From Lunularia cruciata (Eukaryota > Streptophyta > Marchantiopsida > Lunulariales > Lunulariaceae), in assembly GCA_948567375.1 (NCBI GenBank), contig OX419757.1, forward strand, positions 69,936,001 to 70,000,000: 64,000 nucleotides of DNA, given 5' to 3'. Under the pieces are notes generated by a model that saw nothing but the letters and a program-made list of their open reading frames with translations, did not search any database and was not told the DNA's origin. The position numbers were made by a program, and so were the translations under genes. Shown here piece after piece: positions 11,913-23,289 of this stretch. How positions within the stretch are numbered: position 1 is the stretch's first letter; each line of letters begins with the position of its first letter.

Positions 11913-12180
11913 TTGGTGCAGCAGGCTTGGAGTGGAGCCTTTGTATCATCAAGGGATGAGTGTGAGGATGAGCCTCCAGAGGAGATTGCTTTGACACCTT
12001 TGGATACCACACTCATTGCTTGGCAGTATCCAATAGAGGGGATATGCCTATTGGAGTTGTTTGGTGGAATCAGCACTGGACTAGCTGCGGTGTTATAGGC
12101 GGGTATTTGAGTACAGAGGTACTTGTATGTAGAGAGAGATGAGACTACTAGGCAAGTCTCTCTACATCAAAGACAGCGGG
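11913..12180 (+). pseudogene. N-terminal piece of a C5-cytosine DNA methyltransferase in a retroelement
   Basis: In the same frame as the protease, positions 12048-12095 read LLELFGGISTGLAAVL. This is motif I of C5-cytosine methyltransferases (the F-x-G-x-G SAM-binding loop; here FGGISTG). After a TAG (12096) and a TGA (12108), VQRYLYVERDETTRQVS matches the motif II strand with its acidic residue and the following helix. C5 methyltransferases captured by LTR retrotransposons are described in charophyte and dinoflagellate genomes; here the domain follows the protease directly. Only about 45 residues survive before another repeat begins near 12180, so the catalytic PCQ motif IV is absent and the piece is inactive. 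Confidence 0.7.
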
Positions 12181-14569
12181 TTAGACAACACATGATGCTA
12201 GCAAAGTGTAGCAAGTAGAGTCTTTCACTCTTGGTGAGGAGTCTGGAAATTTGAAGATTGGATGTAGTAGTAAGGATTGAAGTCTTGAGTAGAGTTTAGA
12301 TCACATTTTTGGCATGGAACTAGAACCTAAGTTTTCCAAGCTTCATGGAAAAATTACTACTAGTAATTGCAAAGATGGTCCCAAGATAGAAAGGAAGAGA
12401 GGAAATCTGGCTTGATGGGCTGAGTTGGATTGGAGATTGATCTTGGAGAGAGAAGCAAGAGATTTTATTGGAAGTGTGATCCTTTGGAGGAGATTGTAGA
12501 GATGAGGAATTCTTTCAATGCTCCTTGGATGAAGAATGGGTACAAGGTGGATAGTTATATATGTGTGTAGGAGAAGTGGTGAATTGGTCATAGTGCTTTC
12601 ACCAAAGAGTAGGCTAGATGATTAAGAGTTGGAGAATGGACATGCCACTCCATTACTTCATACCCTTTGCAGCCCATTTCTATTTGGGATTGAACCTACT
12701 TAGCTCAAAGGAAAAAGGAAGGATGGTGTTGCATTTTCATCCCAATCTATGTCAAAGTTGTATATGCAAACAAACAATATCACATAAGGTGAGTCTGTGA
12801 AGGCAATGAACACTTTGCCAAGACACGGAAGGAGATGACAATGGCGGTGAGTATTCTAAAGCTGAGGAAGCAAGATAGACCCAAAGTAGGAGTATCACTA
12901 GTCTAGCCACAAAAGACGAGGAGGTTGAACCCAAAGCACAAAATGGTGGTGGTGAATGTGTCATTGGGTGAACAGTCAAAAGGAGAAGCCGAATCTAAGT
13001 ATGAAGACTTGAGAGAAGAAGAAGAGATCACATTGCAAGTAAGGAGTCTAGCAATGAGAGTGAGGGAGAGCCTGAAGTCCACCAATTTGTGGAAGAAGAG
13101 GCTGAAGAAGATGATTGAGACTTCCATACACAGATTGTCTGCATGGAAGGAGGAGACAACCAATACTTGGAGTTTGTAGAGGTGGATATTCTGGGGGAAT
13201 GAGAAGAGGAGCTAGTCTTGGTATTTCCAAGAGGAGCTAGATCAAAGAGAAGTTTTCAGCTTGGAGCTATAGGACCAAGTAAAGCTGAGGACAAAGAAGA
13301 AAGCTCAAAAGAGGTGAATTTGAAGATACAAAGTTCAAGACTTTGGGGTAAGGCACCAGCAAAAGAAGCACCTACCCAAGCCAAAGAAAGAAAAGATGAT
13401 GCAAAAGAGTGCAATGGAATAAAATATCTATCATAGATTTGTCTATCTTTTGTTATTGCAATTAAAGAAGAAGGAAAACCTGAAGTTAGATCATCCTAAA
13501 GTGAAGGATGAGTTGCAAGTAGTGAAGTACTTGAGTGTAGAAATCTCAGAGTTAAAGGAGAAGTTAACCCAAGGAGAGGAAGAGTCCAACAAACTTCAGG
13601 ATGATGTTGTACTTTGGAGGAAGAGTTTTGATAATCTGCATGAGAAATTTTGTGAAGCATGGTGGTGAACTTGAACAACAAGCTAAAGAATTGAAGAATC
13701 AGAAGGCATTGTTCTAGAAGTTGAAGGGTGAATCCAATGATGCGCAGTTGGAGGTGATACATTTAAGGCAATGGCGGTTGTAATGGACTAGGAGATGGAG
13801 AGCATGAGAAAGGTTGCAGTGGAGAAGGATTGGGCCTGGCAATATGAGTTGACAAATAGGAGTCATGAGGAGGAGAGGTTGCAAGGACTGATCAGAAATG
13901 TGGAGACTCAACTTATCCAATTTGTGAAAGAGAAAGAAGCACTAAAGGCAGAGTTTGAGGATGAGCTGAAGATGTATCGGAATGAGTTTGAAGTAGAGCA
14001 AAACTGGGAGAAGATAGTTCTGAGGAAGACATCAAAGACAATAGGAGAGATCATTGGGAGAGTACAAGCAACATGGAGTATTGAATCAAAAATGAAGTTG
14101 GAAGAAGCAAGATTGCATGAATTGGAAATATTGGTGCAGCAGACAAGGGAGAGAAAGGCAAAGGACGATGACATGAAAAAATTGTTGATTTGCTTGAGAG
14201 GGTAGATAGAAAGATGTTTAAAATAAGAGATAATGTTTGGCTTAGGTTAGATTTAATTAGATCAGACTCAGAAGAACTTTCCAAGAGTTTGAAGGTTGAG
14301 ACCTGAGGTGAAGTAGTTGATGTAGAAGTATAAGTGTATTTAGGTGAGTTACTTGAGTTGTTTGAAGGAGTTAGAGTAGAGAAGGAGAAAGTAATTAGTC
14401 TTAGTTCAGACTGGAGATAGGATAGAAATAGAAGAGGTTGTAGTTGAAACCAAAGCAGAGGAAGTGATTGGAGCTGAAGCATATGGTGTAGAAGTTGAAA
14501 TAGAAGTAGACATCAGATTGGATTAATAACAATTTTGAGATCTAAAGTGGCACATATGAAGAAGTGGAA
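12180..14569 (+). mobile_element. 3' internal region of Athila/Tat-like element, copy 2
   Basis: This is the second copy of the repeat at 1985-3907 and truncates the methyltransferase at its left edge. Relative to copy 1 it lacks about 90 bases near 12560 and carries extra sequence near 13290-13800. It includes FIPFAAHFYLGLNLL (12618-12800), the acidic segment from 12925, and a long coiled-coil ORF at 13795-14205. It runs into the LTR at 14570 after the same GGCACATATGAAGAAG purine tract. Confidence 0.6.
13795..14205 (+). pseudogene. Coiled-coil retroelement ORF fragment, copy 2
   Basis: A 136-codon segment rich in Glu, Lys, Leu and Arg with heptad-like spacing (KEKEALKAEFEDELKMY, then KMKLEEARLHELEILV), predicted to form a long coiled coil. 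The equivalent part of copy 1 (about 3250-3530) has stops. The preceding segments at 13218-13436 and 13450-13668 are in other frames and are also charged and helical. It is probably the C-terminal part of the non-pol ORF of this family; its role is unknown. Confidence 0.5.
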
Positions 14570-14774
14570 TGTCATTTTGGATCTACAAGTTGGTAACATA
14601 GCAATTGAAACTACATGTAGTTAAATAATTATCAATGCTCTACCTATTTGAAGGAGTCATTTGTAGTGTTATATTGTTCAATATTCATATTTTTGAAGTT
14701 GACTAAAGCAAAATGTTGTAACTCAATGATCATCATTTCAGCTTAATTTTTAGTATCAATCATATGTGTGTTTG
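14570..14774 (+). repeat. Left part of Athila/Tat-like LTR, copy 2 (interrupted)
   Basis: It starts TGTCATTTTGG as in copy 1 at 3908 and stops at the insertion point of the chromovirus. The remainder resumes at 21385. Confidence 0.6.
14770..14774. other. Left target-site duplication of the 14.8-21.4 kb chromovirus
   Basis: GTTTG here and ATTTG at 21385-21389 flank the element. One of five bases differs, as expected for an old 5-bp duplication. Joining the flanks restores continuity with the uninterrupted LTR copy at about 4070. Confidence 0.6.
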
Positions 14775-15514
14775 TGTAATACTTTGAGGACAAGAGAAGA
14801 GAGAAAACACAGATGTCACACTCAAATATTTGATGCCCCAAAGGAGCACCTTCTCTTTATTATATAGACAAAGAGTATCTCTTCCAAGGAAGCTCCACCA
14901 TAGGATTAAGCACACAGATAGATGACATGTCAGCAAGCTCCACCCTTGGATTACTTACTTGGATGGGTGACATGTCATTCCTGGTCCTATCTGGTTTGGT
15001 CAAACAAACTTTAACCGAAGGGAATCTTTTAGTGAATCTTCTTGTAAGAATCTCAAAATCACATGAGTAAGGTACCATTGGAAAGCTCTCAATGAGACAA
15101 ACCAAGGGGGGAAGGAAGGCCAAATTTTTCATCAGTTGGGGCGGATTTTGTACATTTTCAAAGCCTAATTCATCTGTTTAGGCCTCCAAAATTGCCTTCA
15201 AAGATTTTAGGCATATGTCGATTCCTACTCTATTAGTAGAAGTCCCCTCTTGGTGATATCTATTTTTGATCTATTTAGTCCATCATGTGTAACATCCCTC
15301 CAAATGTTATCAAACCAATTCTCACCTTTAAATCATATGTCTAGCTATTGGTTCTAAGGTTTTCAAGTCTATTTTGGTTTTTGCCCTATTAGTAGAAGTA
15401 CTCTTTTGGTGATACATCTATCTGATCTATTTTGACCATCATGTATAACATCATTCTAGATGTTACCAAACCAAATTTCACATCTAGATCATATGGCTAG
15501 CTCTTGGTATTATA
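14775..15514 (-). repeat. 3' LTR of minus-strand chromovirus
   Basis: About 740 bp, homologous to 20627-21384 along its length. The plus-strand start is TGTAATAC (right copy TGTTATAC). The end TATTATA corresponds to TATTGCA in the right copy, the two changes being transitions. A third partial copy lies at 50300-50508. Confidence 0.8.
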
Positions 15515-15516
15515 AA

Positions 15517-15532
15517 CCTCCCTCCTTTTAAG
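15517..15532 (-). other. Polypurine tract of minus-strand chromovirus
   Basis: The minus strand reads AAAAGGAGGGAGG immediately before the 3' LTR, the site from which plus-strand DNA synthesis is primed in LTR elements. Confidence 0.6.
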
Positions 15533-15579
15533 ACGCAACATCCTCACTGTGCAGTTGTTGCTCAAACGCTTGCACCAAC

Positions 15580-15745
15580 ACCATTGCATGTGTCAAATTG
15601 GCAGCAAGATCCTAGGTTGCTTCATAGAGAGGGCAACCTTTCCATTGTACTAGATAGCCCACCCACGGATGGCGAGTACCATGCATGCATTTTTGGAGAA
15701 TATGCTTCACTTCATATTCCTATGTGCCATCAATGAGTGTTGGAC
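15580..15745 (-). pseudogene. Chromodomain at the integrase C-terminus
   Basis: The minus strand reads EYEVKHILQ, then WVGYLVQWKGCPLYEAT, the aromatic and W-K-G-x-x-x-x-x-A-T core of a chromodomain, with a stop where the usual Trp of ATW would be. Chromodomains at this place define chromoviruses and are thought to guide insertion to modified chromatin. Confidence 0.65.
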
Positions 15746-16073
15746 AAGGTCGAATGTCTTGTGTGGAATGACATTGGCCTGATCAAGGAGCATATCTGCG
15801 CAGTAGGGAAACATGGAACACTGGATGGATCTTCATGTGTGGTGGTAGCTAAGGTGATAGGCCACAACGCCGACTCAATGAAGAATCGAGAAAGGCCCAA
15901 TGAAACAAGGTCTGAGCTTATGAGGTCCAACTAATGTGAGGTTGGTTGTCGATAGCCACACTTGATCCCCAACATTGAACTCCATGTGCCTATGGTGTCC
16001 ATCAGCATATTGCTTCTTTTTATTTTGCACAATTTATAATCAATGCTTGGTGCTCTCCACACCTTGTTTGATT

Positions 16074-16733
16074 CTAGAAACAAATGTGTTGACTGTCGTT
16101 GACCTTGCTAGCCACTAAATAGATCTTCATCAACCTAAGAAGTGTGAAGGGATGCTCACCATACATGAGGAAGAACAGAGTGACCTGGGTGGATGCATTC
16201 ACTAAATTTTTGTAAGCGAATTCCACCAATAGGAGTAGGGTGTCACACCTCTCTTGCTCTTCTAAGGTGAAGCCGCATAACATGTCTTCAATAGTGCAAT
16301 TAGCCCACTCTGTTTATCCATTTGTTTGTGGGCGGTCAGCTATGGACATGGCCAACTTGGCTTTGAAGAAACCAAAGAGTGTTTGCCAAAACAAATTGGT
16401 GAAGGGAGTGGCTCTATCAATGATGAGTACTCTAGACAAACCATGGTGAGAGAAGACTGCATCTAAGTATAATTGAGCTAGTTGTGGAGCGGTCACATCC
16501 TTGGTGGTAGGGCGTACATGAATCATTTTGCTGAGCCGGTCCACAAAGACCACGATGGAATCAAACCCTGAGGTGGTCTTGGGTAATTCACAAACGAGAT
16601 CCATACTCACTTGTTCCCAACATTGGGTAGGAGTGGGGAGAGGTTGAAGGAGCCATGTAGGAGCTTGATTAGAAGTTTTGTTTTGTTGACAAAGTAGGCA
16701 GCTATGCACGTAGTCCATCATGTTGTTGCTCAT
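16074..16733 (-). pseudogene. Chromovirus integrase remnant
   Basis: The minus strand carries CLLCQQNKTSNQAPTWLLQPLP (the Cys-Cys end of the zinc head), SMDLVCELPKT (first catalytic Asp), then FVDRLSKMIHV and VLIIDRATPFTNLFWQ with the second Asp. The third catalytic residue region follows QTNG and lies past a stop. The frame continues at 16283-16074 (LLLLVEFAYKN, the usual EFAYN motif) with disruptions. It reads away from the RNase H at 17.1 kb in proper Ty3 order. Confidence 0.8.
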
Positions 16734-17046
16734 CTTGGGCCAATAGTAATAGCACTAGACTGCATCCAAGGTCTTGTCCACTCCGACATGACCTGCAATG
16801 GCCAAATCATGACATTCTGCTAGAATGCTGATGCATAATTCTGAGACATTTGAGATACATAATCTGCCATCACAAAAGGTGAGTCCTTGGGTGTTGGTGA
16901 TGCCTTTGGATGATTGTGCTTCTACAATCTATGGATCAGTTTTTGTAGTAGTCGGAATCTGTGGCCAGAATTTAGGGTTAATCTTAACCTCTTCCACCAA
17001 GTTGTTTGTCATTGGCATGCGGATGAATGCATCTGCAAGTTGCTTC

Positions 17047-17480
17047 TTACCTTCCATGTAGGTTATTTTCATGTTGAAGCATTGTCGCCACTCTACCCAC
17101 CAAATCCGGTGACAAGATAGATCCTTTTGCGTCTTGAGGTAGACTAAAGGTTTGTGGTCTATCTCTACTACAAATGCCTTCTTGCCTAGATAGTGCTTCT
17201 AATGCTTGGTTGCGAGAAAAATGGCCAGCTCTTCTTGTTCTATGGTGTGGTAGTTGTGCTCTGCCAATAACAAATTTTGAGAGAAATATGCAATTGGATG
17301 CCATCTATCATGCACTCTTGTTGTAGGACTGCTCCTATTGCTACACCTGATGCATTTGTAGCCAACTTGATTGGACGTTTTGGGTCATATCACTTCAAGA
17401 TTGGTGCATGTAGCAAGGAGACTTTCAATTCTTGAAAGGCCAACTCTTGTGCGGTTCCCCATGTCCACTTCTTCCCCTTG
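17047..17480 (-). pseudogene. Chromovirus RNase H remnant
   Basis: Short minus-strand segments in several frames match Ty3 RNase H: near 17330-17440 a strand with the DAS-x-x-A-x-G pattern can be read in pieces, and about 17130-17240 holds the TDHK-like and LA-x-F-like segments. The frame breaks at least twice. It lies between the RT thumb (17494) and integrase (16733). Confidence 0.55.
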
Positions 17481-17493
17481 CTAAGTAGTGCCA

Positions 17494-18304
17494 TTAAAGG
17501 CTATGCAACCTGGGAGAAGTCCTTGGCAAATCTACGATAGAATCCAAGAAGCTCTTGAGTTGAGTTTGATCTTTTGGAGCACTGTATTTTTGAATGACCT
17601 CTATTTTATCCATCAATACTTGAATACCCTCTACAATTACTCTATGCCCCAAGTAGTCTACTTCAGACTTGCCAAACTCACTTTGAGATTTTGGCATACA
17701 ATCGATTCTATCTTAGAATCTGGAGGACCTCTTGTAGTTGTTGTTTATGTTCCGTCATCATGCTACTATATACTAAGATGTCATCCAAGAAGACAATTAC
17801 AGACTTATCCAAGTATGGATGAAATATGTCATTCATTAGACTCATGAAAGTGGTAGGTGCATTGGTGAGGCCAAAAGGCATCACAAGATACTCAAAGTGA
17901 CCATACTTGGTTTGAAAGGCAGTTTTGTACACATCCTCCTCTACAATTCAGATTTGATTTTAACCACTCCACAAGTCTAATTTGGTAGAGTATCTTGCTC
18001 CATGGAGTTGATCAAATAGGTCATCCATGCAAGGTAAGGGGTATTTGTTCTTCACTATTTGCTGATTGAGACCCTAATAGTCAATGCACATGCGCATTGT
18101 ACCGTCCTTCTTCTTCACAAATAAGACAAGAGCCCCATATGGTGATACACTAGGTTGGATGAACCCTTTCTATAGCATCTCCTCAATTTGAGTCTTACAC
18201 TCCTCCAACTCATGAGGTGATAGGCGATATGGGGCCTTACAAGGAGATGTCTTCCTTGAGAGTGTCTCAATTTTATGATCTACTCTCTTTTTTGGTGATA
18301 ATCC
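17494..18304 (-). pseudogene. Chromovirus reverse transcriptase remnant
   Basis: Minus-strand 17932-17708 encodes [21 protein letters not shown] and [12 protein letters not shown], the fingers and catalytic FLDD box of Ty3 reverse transcriptase. The next segment 17697-17494 gives KSEVDYLGHRVIVEGI (thumb). Upstream, 18300-17940 contains the palm A region with stops. The order protease, RT, RNase H, integrase, chromodomain is the chromovirus order. Confidence 0.85.
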
Positions 18305-18843
18305 TTAGGGTAGATCATTGAGAAAGACATCTTGAAACTCATCCACCACATCCTTCAATTTCTCAGGAATTTTTCCATCGAGTTGTGCACTCAGGACTTC
18401 TCTTATTAGACCCATAAAACATCTATTGGTCTTACAAACAATTGCCATCCCTATGACATATAGAGGCAGTTCCTCCTTGTGTGATTTTTCTTTAACGCCA
18501 ATGACTGACCATTGGTGGGTTCTCATTACTTTCTTCCTCCAATCTACCATAGGTTTGTAATGCTCCATCCATGGCATGCCTAAGATTACATCAAACGAGC
18601 TAATTGTATCACTTGCCACTCAATTGCTTCATGATATTCTCCTATAAAGAGTGTTACCCATCTAGGTAATGATTTAGTCCTCTCTATTTGCCCATTAGGT
18701 AACTCTACATCTTCACTCCCATCTCTCTCTAAATCCATTTCCAATCTTATTGTAACAAAACAAGATAATAAATCCTTTGTTGTTCTTAGATCTATTAATA
18801 CTCTCACTTGATTGCCTTCTAGGACTCCATTCATGACAATCAA
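18305..18843 (-). pseudogene. Chromovirus aspartic protease remnant
   Basis: The segment has VRVLIDLRTTKDLLS where a retropepsin would have D-S-G-A, so the Ser and Gly of the active site are replaced. FDVILGMPWMEHYKPMVDW follows after a frame change, a strong Ty3 protease signature. The end EFQDVFLNDLP is the usual linker into the RT. It is not functional. Confidence 0.75.
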
Positions 18844-19052
18844 TTGTGAGGTTGCCTATCAAGATCTTTACGCGTTACTCTTCTTCCTTCCCTTGCTTCT
18901 TTGCTTCCTTATTAAGCCAATAAGACCGTAAGGTACATTTACTTGTGATCTTCATTTTCCGAAGTGATTTCCATATCCTCCTCTTCAATGTGCTTCTCCA
19001 TGTTGTTCAAAGATTGTCTGTACAAAGGCCAAGGGCTTATAGGGAAACAAGT

Positions 19053-20260
19053 GCAATAATTGGTAGATATGTGTCCAACACGGCCACAATTGTAACAATA
19101 ATGTTGTTCTCCTCGAGTTCCTTCTCCTTGTGGGACTCTATTTCTTCATTCTTCTACCCGTCCACGCTCCCCTTGAAGCGGTCATGCTCCTCAATCTCAA
19201 AATCAAAGGTTGCACAATTCCATTGGTATTGGTCCACCCATGTGTGGCATTTTTTTCTCACAATGTTGAGGTGGAACTACACCACCTCCACCCAATGCTC
19301 CTGCTATTCTCTATGTACAAGCAATGGCTTCAAATACCATGCGAGGATTTTGCACCATGACTTCTTGGCAAATCCGCTCCTTCAACCCTTGTTTGAAATT
19401 GTCAAGAGCCTCTAGTGGAATCATGTTGGTTATTGAAACTTGTAGATCTAGAAATGCCTCCAGATACTCTTGTACGTTGTTCTTTTGTCTCAATCCCCAT
19501 AGTCAAGTTTGGGCCATCTGCACAGAATCCACCAATTGGAAATTCTTCAACAATCCTTCTTGCATTGCTATCCATATGACCTCCCTTCTCTTTGCCAACA
19601 TGGATCATTCCCAAGCATCATACAATGTGAGGGCTTTATTGGTCAAGTACCCACATGCAAACATGTCTGCATCATGCTCTATGATCTCTGTTGAGAACAA
19701 TCAAAAATATTGATTCATTCTTGAGATCCAATTTTCTACTACTCTCATCGTACGCTGCTCCTTGTAAGGCTCAATGTTGTAGGTCTTCTTCATCCGGAGT
19801 AGCAATGTGGTTTCATCGTTGATAGGGTTTGTAGGCACGGGTCCCTCTTCGAGTACTTTAGTAGTAGGTATTGGGTTTTGAGACAGCTCTTCTTCTTGCA
19901 TTGCTTGATCCTTCTTGAAGATCTGCACTTGACTTTGTAATGTCTCCATGGTCAACTTAATCTCTCAAAATTCATTCAACATCCCTTGCATTCCTTGCAC
20001 CAACTCTTGCAATTGCAGATCCATGGTTCCTACAAAATCAATTGCTAATATCTACTTCAATACATAGTCAATATGATCACTCTGGAAGGCACACAAACTA
20101 TCGGAACTACCATTGGGACCTCAAAAGCTATCACTTGTTGATAATACTCCTCCCCAAAATTCCTAACCACAAAATCTCTAAACATCACTTTTGGTCTCAC
20201 TACATAACGGATTTCTACTTGAGTGTTGAAAGGGAGAGGATTTGGGACATTCACATCCAT
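19053..20260 (-). pseudogene. Chromovirus Gag remnant with CCHC knuckle
   Basis: Minus-strand segments, in order: 20260-20057; 19955-19701 (a Met/Gln-rich helix start, then VVENWISRMNQYF, the usual W-x-x-x-M-x-x-Y-F of Gag); 19493-19311 (VQEYLEAFLDLQ and NFKQGLKERI, the Gag core); and a zinc knuckle CYNCGRVGHISTNYC at 19097-19053 (C-x2-C-x4-H-x4-C complete). Stops and frameshifts separate them. Confidence 0.7.
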
Positions 20261-20613
20261 ATCATCAAAATAGAATGTGGATTGTTAAATACCACTCTCT
20301 GTCATATATCACCACAGGTAGAATCACCAAGTTTGGTGAGTTCATCACCTTGTCCATGAATTCTGCACCAAAATGATAAACAAGCAATACCTTCATTTGC
20401 TCATGCTGAATGTACATAACCTTGACGTGGAATGGATTTGAGAATGGAAAGGTAGGTGCAGGAAATTATCCTCTCGGTGCATCCATCCCATCTGCTCTCT
20501 AAAGTCCTTACTAAGTCTAGCAATTACTCTATGTTCTCCACCTCAAATTATTCAATTTCAGTAGTTTGTGCTTTTCCATGAGAGGTGATCCACTCTCTTG
20601 GACTAAAACACTT

Positions 20614-20625
20614 GCTCTGATACCA
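20614..20625 (-). other. Primer binding site (initiator tRNA-Met)
   Basis: The minus strand reads TGGTATCAGAGC, a perfect match to the 12-base plant initiator Met tRNA site, one base away from the LTR end at 20627. Confidence 0.85.
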
Positions 20626-20626
20626 T

Positions 20627-21384
20627 TGTTATACTTCAAGGACAAGAGAAGAGAGAAAACATAGATTCACACTCAAGCATTTGATGGCTTAAAGGAGCAC
20701 CTTCTCTTTATTATATAGACAAAGAGGATCTCCTCCAAGGAAACTCCACCATAGGATTAAGCACACAGATAGGTGACATATCAGCAAGCTCCACCCTTGG
20801 ATTACGTACTTGGATGGGTGACTTGTCGGTCCTTGTCCTATCTAGTTTAATCAAGCAAACTTTGACCAAAGGGAATCTTTTAGTGAATCTTCTTGTAAGA
20901 ATCTCAGAATCACATGGGTAGGGTACCATTGGAAAGCTCTCAATGAGACAAACCAAGGGAGGAGGGAAGTCCAAACTTTTGTCTATTTCGGGAGGGGGGA
21001 GGGGAGGGGGGGGGGGGGGGTTTGCACATTTTCAAGGCCTAATTCATCTGTTTAGGCCTCCAAAATTGCCTTCAAAGATTCAGGCATATGTCGGTTCCTA
21101 CTCTATTAGTAGAAGTCTCCTCTTGGTGATATTTCTTTCTGATCTGTTTAGTCCATCATGTGTAACATCCTTCCAGATGTTACCAAACCAATTCTCATAT
21201 TTAGATCATATGTCTAACTATTGGTTCTAAGGTTTTCAAGTCTATTTTGGTTTCTACCCTATTAGTAGTACTCTTTTGGTGATATTTCTATCTAATCTAT
21301 TTTGACCATCGTGTATAACATCATTCTAGATGTTACCAAACCAAATTTCACATCTAGATCATATGGCTAGCTCTTGGTATTGCA
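20627..21384 (-). repeat. 5' LTR of minus-strand chromovirus
   Basis: About 758 bp, homologous to 14775-15514. It differs by scattered substitutions and by an added G-rich run at 20989-21021. It ends TATTGCA before the target duplication ATTTG. Confidence 0.8.
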
Positions 21385-21935
21385 ATTTGTGAGTGTTTGT
21401 AGAAGTTTGAATTGCAAGTCCGAGTGTGTTAGATGTTGGATTCTACAACTCTCATTTCCATTTTGTGTGTTTGATCCTAAGTGGATAGCAATCAAGGCAA
21501 TGCCTTGACAAATCTATGAAGAATCATAATGTTGGTAGTATTTTGCATTGGTGATCATAATGCTAGATTAATAATGCAAAGTAACTTGGATTGTGGAAGT
21601 TGTGCCTTCAATGGAGGGATGAAATGCACTTTTGGGGCAAAGTCATTTTATGGTGAAGTAACCTTCTTCAAAAGAACAAAATCATCACAATCAAGATTGA
21701 TTTGGAAAGGATTTGAAGAATTGTGATTATGGGTGGTGTGATGTGTGACAAGACTGCAATCTAGTGCTTGTTACTCTCTTTTAAGTATGGTTTCTACCCA
21801 AGAGATTAAAGCACAATCAAGATGAATTGATTGGTGACTTTTACTTTGTATTTGACCATTTTTGACTAGTATCTCTGTGAGAAAAAATGATTACTTACTG
21901 ATTACCACAAAAGTGATACTTGCTAGGTTGTCACA
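21385..21935 (+). repeat. Right part of Athila/Tat-like LTR, copy 2
   Basis: It continues the LTR broken at 14774 and aligns with 4075-4618 (GTGTTAGATGTTGGATTC, CAATGCCTTGACAAATC, ending GGTTGTCACA). No PBS follows, so this LTR lies at the 3' end of its element or is flanked by unrelated sequence. Confidence 0.65.
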
Positions 21936-23289
21936 ATGATCTTGGGTCCCAAATTCCCACAAGTTTGGCAATTACAAGGCAGCACAAGAAGAGAAGCTGA
22001 AGGAGAAGGATAAAGAAATAGTCTTGATGAGAAGGATATATCAAGAGCATGACAACAAATCTCCCAATTGGACTCCAATTTACTAACCATTAAGGGGAGG
22101 TCCAAGCATCATGGGGAGGAGATGAAGAAAAAGCACAAGGAGCAATTAAGTGTTAGGGATGAGGAGGTGGTATCTCTCAAGCAAGAACTAGAGGTTCTCC
22201 ATCTCTTGAGTGCCAAAGACAAGCAGACCTCAACGTAGAGGTTGAAAAGGCCTGAATGTGCATTGAGGAACTAACCACAATTGTCAATAGCCACAAGGAC
22301 CGTGAGCATATCTCCCATGTGCAGATCAGTTATACTATAGAGTTACAATCTATCAGGGATACTTTAGATGAGGAGCGGATGCGGATGCGGATAATCACAA
22401 TAATAGAGGATACCACAAACCAACTAAACAAGCAAGTAGGAGTGGCATCGTTGACTCAAGCTCATCATTTGAAGCTTTGGGAGTTGAAGATGGAGATACA
22501 TGCTTTGGAGGCAAAGAAATACTCAATTGAACAATTGGCCAAACTAGATGAAAATTTGTGGAAGCATATCAATGAGGAGATATATAAGGGGGATCAACCT
22601 AAAATAATATGAGTTTAAACCTATGCAAAATTCTAAGCTTTATCATTTCTTTATCCACATTTGCATGTATGGTCAATTTGTAAGTTTATTTTTATGCATG
22701 AATTGGATTCATTATTGAGAAAGGTGTGATGAGGACCTCTATGACCCTTAACATATTAATGCCAATATTGTGTATCTTTCATGATTGGAGTTGTGGTGAG
22801 GAACTCAAAATAAGAATGCAAGTGTTGAGGTATGGGATGGCAATCAGGCTTGACTGGGGTGTTGGATCCTTGGGTGTTCCAAAGGATCAAGGTGATGTGT
22901 TGACTGTCCATGAGGGCTGTGAGAATTGTGAAGTACCGCAGGTAGGAAAAAACCCAACCAATCATGAACCTATAGTATAGCAGTGAGGAATGCCTTTTGG
23001 GAAGGGTAGAATGTTCTCATTTGCAATGTGGTATACATAGTATAGGTGACTGCAAAGATTCCAACCTTTGAGGTTGATGACCTCAATACAAACTAAACCA
23101 TTACCTATAGGAGCCAAGTGATATCTTTTGTGAATGGGGTTTGAGTGTTTGATTTTCTTTTATGTATTGTGCCACTATGGGGTGTAGTACACTCTTCTGA
23201 GAATTGTCCCATCCAAGAAGATAAAGATGCAACAATAGATTACTATTGACAATGTTTCCTTCATGCCTAACCATTTCTGAACCATATCC
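21936..23289 (+). mobile_element. Unassigned retroelement-like fragment with coiled coil
   Basis: Positions 22256-22612 give a 118-codon charged helical segment (EELTTIVNSHKDREH, then LKLWELKMEIHALEAKKY). Preceding sequence from 21960 also reads as coiled coil with stops. It is not obviously related to the copy 1 and 2 coiled-coil region. From 22620 to 23290 no motif is recognised. Confidence 0.35.
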
